DNA of 64,000 bases from Uranotaenia lowii (lineage: Eukaryota > Arthropoda > Insecta > Diptera > Culicidae), in NCBI RefSeq assembly GCF_029784155.1, contig NC_073692.1, forward strand, positions 275,695,413-275,759,412. The letters are read 5' to 3'. The stretch's first letter is position 1; every line of letters starts with the position of its first letter. Positions 57,950-64,000 of the stretch are shown one piece after another. The notes under the pieces are model-generated. The model was not told where the DNA came from. It searched no databases and saw only the letters and a list, made by a program, of their open reading frames with translations. The position numbers and the translations under genes are program-made.

Positions 57950-58253
57950 GTCAGGATTCCGGAAAAAAACGAAGATTATCCAGCTGCAGCCATCAGTACC
58001 AACTCACGTTCTCGATGGCACACTAATATAATCCTGCAGCAGGAAGTCATTAGTGGTACCATTCAGTGGTTAGCAAATAGTAAGTAGCACCGGGGAATTT
58101 CCTACAAAGTAGTGAACAAACTAATTCAGGTGAGCAAATAGTGAACCAAAACAAATTTCCTACTTTTTCGTTCCGCAAACATCACCACACACAGACACAT
58201 ACGCAGACACACAAACAAACGTTCCCAACTCGTAAACTCGAAGCACATGCATA
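57950..58253. other. Unique island, left half (split by insertion)
   Basis: Balanced sequence with CA/AC-rich words (CACACAGACACATACGCAG). It continues in character after the 58256-60247 insertion at 60250 (CAAACCGCATCACACACACC). See the right half. Confidence 0.35.
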
Positions 58254-58255
58254 TA

Positions 58256-60247
58256 GGGTAACGGACCTATTTTGGACCGCTTTGGGAAGTGGCTATGCAA
58301 TTTTCTGGAATAAAAAAGCATATATTTCAATTTTCGACTGCTTTATCCGTTCATAACGAAGATCAAGGCTTTTTCTATCGAAACATATCGTCGTTTGTTG
58401 CAATGTAACAAGATCTAAGCCTAAAAACACGTTTCTTCAATCATTACTGTGGTCAGTATTTTGGACCACCAGGTTTCTATTTTGGACCACCCTTTGGACC
58501 TATTTTGGACCACCCTTAAACTAAATAAGTTTTTTTTTCTTAATTTTGCTATATTTCGACAGCGATTGATGCGCAATTTTGCGAATTATTCAGATAATTT
58601 TGTCTTTTCTTATTGTTATAGACTAGTCAAATTTTGTTTGTTCGATAAGAATGAAAACAGTAAAATTCCTGTTATATAGAACACACTCAATGTTATGAAA
58701 ATTCTGACAGCAAACTGAAATCTTGACGAAATTTGTTCTGCAGTGTTCAATACTGGCCAGTTGGCTTATCTTTAGGCTCAATTTTCAGAACGCAAATCTC
58801 CTTCAGGCGACCCAATGATAAGTCGATGAACAATGAACTTCGCGACATCAATTGATGCATTTTGACTTCCAAAACCTTAGTGGATTTGGTTTGGCTTCAG
58901 TTCTGTAGATAGATTCAAAAAGATAACAATGTGCGAGATTTATGCTATCGTTTTAGCCATCTAAACGCCAGATTTTTTTTCCACAAAAAATCAGTTTCAA
59001 GTTTAATACTAATTTTGTTCTAATATAAAATTTATCGTTGGAGTAATTCCAACAGTTTTTTGTAAATTGCATAACCACAGGGGCTGAAAAACTATATTTT
59101 TAGAACTTTATCGCTTCTAAAAATTGCACATTCCAACCACCTTTCCCAAGTTTTGAAACTTTTATTGCTTTAATTGAATATATTATTTCATAAAATTATT
59201 CTAATATTAACTGAGATATTTCAATTTTACAAAAATGCATATTTGCCGATTTGTTGTCGTTTTTTTCAAAACCCCTCCTTTAGACAAGTTTTATTTTTCG
59301 TTTCTTCTACCTACCCAAGTTTTCTTCCTCGAAAACCATTCCTGAATGCACTCATTTTACTGGCAATCCTAAATGGTTGAAACTTTTAGACCAAACTTTC
59401 AATAATTTTTCATGAAGCATAAAAAACAATGACTTAATAAAAAATTGGTGCAAGCGCATGTTTTCATGTTTTGAGGCTTCTTTAAGCTGTAGCTTTTCAC
59501 AACTGCTTATCAAATAGTTGCCATTGATGTAGATTATTAGATTTACGTGATTCAAAGCAAAGTGCACAAAAAGTAAGTTAAAACCATGATTGGCTTGGTT
59601 TTATGCCGATTAAAATGAACCTCGTCTAATGGCGAGTTTGGGCTTTGTTGAGATGATTGAATAAAATCATGCTTAAATTTCAAATTTAATTCATAATGAG
59701 TGATTGAAATAGTGTGCATAATTCTTTCATATCGTCGTACAACGTCTTATTACGTTCATGAACATTTAACATCAAGTAAAATGCCCAATGCCCAGTTTAT
59801 GGTGAGTGGTCCAAAATAAGTCCCTAAGGAATAAAGTAGGACCTATTTTCGACATGGGTCAAATTACTATTAAAACCAGTTATTTTGCTTTTTCAAGCTT
59901 GCAAAATAGTTTTCACGTGTTTTATCATAGCTGTGAACATGTTTGTATTTGTAAAATTCATCACAGCTATGCAGCAAACCTCTTGAAAGTTGGCTCCAAT
60001 AATGGCACGTCCTCCTGAAATGGCCTTGATTCGGTCCAACTGTGAAAAATCAAAACTTAATTTTCAATTTTTTCTCCGTTAACAGCTTACTTAAATAAAA
60101 TGTTATATGTGATTAGAATCATAAGAAGTAGCTTTAACTATATTTGTTCAAAATTTTTATGAATAACATAATTTATGAGTGAAATATTGGCAAAAAGCTA
60201 TAAGGTGGTCCAAAATATGTACCCGGTCCAAAATAAGTCCGTTACCC
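58256..60247. mobile_element. 1992-bp non-coding element with GGGTAACGGAC ends and TA duplication
   Basis: The left tip GGGTAACGGACCTATTTTGG and the inverted right tip ATAAGTCCGTTACCC, each flanked by TA (58254-58255 and 60248-60249). TTTTGGACCACC motifs cluster near the left end (58264-58512), with inverted GGTCCAAAATA near the right (59808, 60207, 60226). No transposase frame. The TA duplication suggests Tc1/mariner-type mobilisation, although the length is unusual for a non-autonomous copy. Confidence 0.85.
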
Positions 60248-60249
60248 TA

Positions 60250-60640
60250 GTAAGCAAACCGCATCACACACACCTGCATAAGCGAAGCACATCAACCCAT
60301 GCAAGTTGTTTGCCTCATCAATATTTAATTTCGTTTCGTTTAATCTCGGGGGTAAACAGAACGTTGCCAAAAATCGAATGTAATCGAACTTGGATCGATG
60401 CGATGCTCGGAAAATGGGAAAGCTTCTCGGTTTTGGAACCGTCCGGTAAGATAGATATTCTACGCTTTGCTTCCAGCCAGACTACCTTCCAAGGTGGGCA
60501 GAGAAAAGTGCAACCCAATCAAGCAGAGAAAACAAGCCGTGGAAAATGCTGGTGCTGCCAGCAACACCAACCAGTTTTGGCAAGTAGAACTTTTGTCGGA
60601 TATTTTCCTCTAGGGGTTTGGATTATGCACTTTGATTTTG
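60250..60640. other. Unique island, right half
   Basis: Balanced, non-repetitive sequence. The 174-codon plus frame at 60175-60699 begins inside the inserted element's end and has no recognisable domain, so it is not accepted as a gene. Together with 57950-58253 this is one host segment interrupted by the insertion. Confidence 0.35.
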
Positions 60641-60699
60641 ATTTAAACTTTTTTCAGGAAAGTGAAATATTCAAGAAAATAAAGAGGTACCAATTTTAA

Positions 60700-60935
60700 A
60701 ACTTTTTTTTTGTTTCGATTATAGTCGTTTTAACATCTTCCAGTCATTTGCGACTTACATCAACGATGCAATTGGCGGACAGTCATTGAAAAACTTATTC
60801 GGTACAACTGTGATCTAATTCTAATTCTAATTCTAATTTGTTTATTTAGTAAACTGTGATCGATGTTTACTCTTGGACTCGAACTCACGGAAATCGGCAC
60901 AGGAAGCAACTAACAAAGCCTTTGATTTTAATTGA
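60700..60935 (-). repeat. tRNA-derived SINE, family 2, second copy
   Basis: Same body as 49925-50132 (CGATTATAGTCGTTTTAACA, ATTTGCGACTT, AATTGGCGGACAGTCATTGA). The B box is reversed at 60875-60886 and the A box is lost. A TAATTC repeat (60812-60835) and a partial duplication of AACTGTGATC interrupt it. Confidence 0.68.
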
Positions 60936-61874
60936 AAATTTTCAAAAATAAGTTAATTAAAAATATCTTACCTCAAAATAGTTTTGCGAATATTTTCAAG
61001 TATTTTGAGTAATTCTTAACCCTTTACTTTTTTATTTTTCCTTAAAAATCATTTTAAACAGTTTTAAATGATGGGTACATACACATACACAGAAAAATAA
61101 AAATAAAATAGAATACAATTTTTTAATTTTTTTATACATTAATTGTTGCAAATTTGTTACTTGAGGAAACGAAGGGTTAATCAATTTTATCATTATTTTG
61201 TTATGTTGGAGGAATTGAAAAAAAAAACAGTAAAAAGTTTTTTCCTATCATTTGCTGAAATTTTTTTTATCTTTTTACCCAAAAATCTTCAACCTACCAT
61301 ATTTTTTTCTGAAGGCATGTAATTTCAAGTATCTTCAAAAAACATGAATCAATTAGAAGCATTTTTGCGAAGCACATAAATTATTGATTTTTTTCGAATA
61401 GAAACTTGATCCTTCTTTATATAAAATCACACAGGAGAACAGCAATTTTGGTTTCTTTTTCTCCAATAAATGACTGACCGATTTTGGCTTCCTGGATTCA
61501 AAACATTAGTCTGATTTTATATATCACTGCTAGTTTTTGTTACATGGCGCGTAAAAATTCCGAATTGGTCAGTTTAGGGGTAAAATTGGTCATAGACAAC
61601 TACTTAACTAATGGATCTACTTGAAAACTTAATGCTTATTTTGAATTAATTTTCTATCTTTTATTCAATCAAGGAATCAGAGATTCTCGTATCGGAGATA
61701 GCGGTGTTAAAAATGTCAAAAATTCAATTTTGTTTAAATTTTAATCAAAATTTCGTTAAGATTCCCGGTTTTTGCAGATTTGCTAAAAAAATAAAAAATT
61801 AAACTCTGATAACTTTCTTTCTCAAATTTACTTGCAATTTTCGGAAAGTTGATTATTGAGTTGAAACCTTAATA
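60936..61874. other. A+T-rich filler
   Basis: No supported feature. Confidence 0.45.
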
Positions 61875-61975
61875 CAGACCCCGTTCGCTTTTGGCAACAT
61901 TCCCGTAGGTACATTTTGTGTTGCCAAAATCGAATGTTGCCAAAATCGAATGTGGCCAAAAACGAACGGGGTCTG
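61875..61975. mobile_element. 101-bp MITE, CAGACCCCGTTCG family, copy 2
   Basis: CAGACCCCGTTCGCTTTTGG at the left and its inverted copy at the right (CCAAAAACGAACGGGGTCTG), with TA on both sides (61873-61874 and 61976-61977). Related to 42197-42697 by the ends only. The right half repeats TGTTGCCAAAATCGAA twice. Confidence 0.85.
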
Positions 61976-61977
61976 TA

Positions 61978-63140
61978 TGTCAAATTGTTGATAATGTTCC
62001 ATAGTTTTGCCTAAAAATAATGCACAAATTTGTTATATGAATTTTTATCTTTTTTCCAAAAATAAAAATCTCGACAAGAGCTGGTACAAGAAAAAATCTA
62101 AATAAATATTTAAAATCTGCGCCCCAAAACTTGTCAAAATTATCTCTCATATTGTTGGCACAGCGGAAAAATGTGGATTTTGTTGCATTATTGCATATTG
62201 TATTCTGAATACATTCAAACTCGAAAAACGGGTTTATTTTTTAACGCCATATCCCTTTCCTTCAGCGATAGCCGCTGCCCATAGCAGAAAGTTCCGAGCA
62301 GAATTAATTTTTAAGTCTTTTTCAACCTTTCAATTATTGCAAAAATATTAGTTATTTGATTTTTTTTTAATAAAATCGTGGTGAGCAATGGTCACATTCT
62401 CATTAGAAGAAAGTATGGTCTTTTCGAACTTCTTTTCGAAAATTTAGCATTTTGAAGTTCATATCGTTCTTCAATGTTTGGTTATTGGAATTTATATTCA
62501 TATTAGTTTTTTTCACATGAGAAACATATTAAAATGCTTGAAAACTATAGGTCAACTTTTATTTAATTTTTAAACAGAGTTTCTTATCAAACTTTTGGTT
62601 TTGATGAGATTTCTATATTTATAACAAAAATCTCAACTTAAAGGTTTTCAATTAATATCAACAGAAAAATCTATATCAATTAATAAAAATTATCAATATC
62701 ATATGCATGAAAAATGATTTGTTGATAAATTTGAGGCATTCAATAATCAAAAAAAAATTAATGGTGAATACTATCTCAATTATAAGATTAATTATTATTA
62801 AAACAAATTTCAATTCTTACGGTGTGGTATTGAAAAATAGTATATAATTAGCAAGAAAAGCAAGACGTAAGTTTTGAATGAGTTCCAGTTTTAAAGACTT
62901 TCTCAGTTTGTTATTTTAAATTCATTCTCCATCACCAAGTTCGCCATCTGGAACCTTTGGCATATTACAATCATCAAAACTCATCAAATTTCTAACAAAG
63001 TTGTTGGTTGTCCTAAACCTTGTAGGAAAATTAGATAAGGATCAACTTTTTTTTTTGCTTTCGAAATGGTTGAATCATAAAATTTTTGCTGTTTGTAAAA
63101 AGCCAGAGGTTCCGGATTGTAAACTAATTACCGTAAAACG
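61978..63140. other. A+T-rich filler
   Basis: No supported feature. Confidence 0.45.
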
Positions 63141-63871
63141 GGGTAACATTGATCACCGGGGTAACTTTGACCAACAATAAGTTTTTCCACATTATCATCA
63201 ATAACTCAGTCTATAGTTTGAATTTTTGAAAACTATTTTCCACGTTTGAAAGCCTATAAATTGAGCATCAAATAGGCAAAATTTGTTTGTATTTGAAATT
63301 TTTTTGTGCAAGTAAAAATGTGATTTCAAAATCTTAAAAAATCTATTTTTTCCAAGGCACGCTAACAAACAGCTCTTCTGATGATACCAAAAAGTACTTA
63401 GAAGCAAACGGGTTGTTGAATATGAAAGAACAACTTTTTTTCTTCGTATATGTACAGTTATAGTAATATCTTATATGGCATTTAATGATAAATTTTTTAT
63501 ATTTAAAATATAAGGACATTTTCAAAAAGTTAGCCCGTATTGGAAAAAAACGATAACAACCCTATCAAATGGTTAACTTTGAAGAAAAAATGAAAATGGA
63601 AATAGTGGGGGGTTCTAAGAGAATGTGTTAAAGTAAAATTTCATTTTTATTTTGAAGCTCAGACTTTTTAGCAATTGTTTTAATTTTTGCCACTAAAAGT
63701 ATGCAGCATCACTGTTCTTTTTCCGATTATAAATGTTTTTGAAAGAAAACGTTAAAAAGCAAGTGAAAATTGATAAACTAGCATTTGTAGACATTCCGAA
63801 GGTGTTTTGCATCCTTTATGATCAAGAAAACTCGATTAAACTGTCAAAATAGAGACTGATCAATGTTACCC
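63141..63871. mobile_element. MITE-like element with GGGTAACATTGATCA ends
   Basis: The 15-bp TIR lies at 63141-63155 and inverted at 63857-63871. A second GGGGTAACTTTGACCA word follows the left tip. The 60- and 69-codon frames inside (63198-63525, minus) are composition-driven. A TA follows the right tip; the left flank is TAAAAC, so the duplication is uncertain. Confidence 0.65.
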
Positions 63872-64000
63872 TAAAACATCAAATTCTGAACAGAGACGAA
63901 AATGATTTTTAAATCAAATTTAAAGTAGTCTAATAAATTTCTGCAACCATGTTTTACGTTCATAGGAGTCCAGTACTGGTTTTAAAAATATGAAACATGC

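Noticed and set aside
60175..60699. 174-codon plus-strand frame
   Set aside because: It starts inside the TIR of the 58256-60247 insertion and runs into host island sequence; no homologous family recognised.

Overview
This looks like non-coding, transposon-rich nuclear DNA from an insect, most probably a mosquito (Diptera: Culicidae). It is strongly A+T-rich and full of poly-A/T and poly-G/C runs. I found no convincing host protein-coding gene, rRNA or functional tRNA gene. The mosquito call rests on the element families: DD37E (ITmD37E-type) and DD37D mariner-like transposases, a BEL/Pao element, tRNA-headed SINEs, and a dispersed repeat containing GACTCAGCTCGACGAG. The family-to-taxon link is from memory and was not searched. 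No bacterial operon, phage or CRISPR is present.

Layout. 1-2313: a decayed BEL/Pao retrotransposon running off the left edge. 2668-3420: a LINE reverse-transcriptase relic. 3529-4619: a DD37E mariner-like element with its second DNA-binding domain deleted. About 5.04-10.09 kb: a large putative DNA element bounded by inverted CATG-rich ends, with intron-like boundaries but no intact frame. 10.9-21 kb: unique G+C-richer islands between A+T-rich filler, plus a LINE RNase H relic (16.8 kb) and a second DD37E relic (17.6-18.9 kb). 21.7-26.3 kb: a nested pile of repeats including a tRNA-derived SINE. 26.6-28.3 kb: a smaller CATG-ended unit carrying a LINE tail. 28515-29818: a nearly intact DD37E element with 27-bp terminal inverted repeats (TIRs), TA target duplications and a single nonsense codon.

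31-43 kb is mostly A+T-rich filler. It contains the most unusual element of the window, 35232-37332, with about 455-bp TIRs, a TTAC duplication and a decayed minus-strand protein of a type I do not recognise by name. A frameshifted DD37D transposase follows it. 43.6-46.7 kb holds an 84-bp direct-repeat unit, a long palindrome, a 493-bp MITE and a tiny hairpin insertion with an 8-bp duplication. 46.9-49.0 kb holds two arrays of a 13-bp satellite. 53.4-56.5 kb holds a 9-bp microsatellite, a 1.6-kb foldback element with inverted subterminal arrays, and a G+C-rich higher-order tandem repeat. 56.7-64 kb holds four TIR elements; one of 1992 bp cleanly splits a unique island.

The recognisable proteins are parasites of the genome, not parts of a host pathway: reverse transcriptases (copy-and-paste) and DDE/D transposases (cut-and-paste). 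Nearly all are broken. The short TIR elements depend on transposases encoded elsewhere. The unique islands are the only candidates for host function, possibly regulatory DNA in a long intron or intergenic region.
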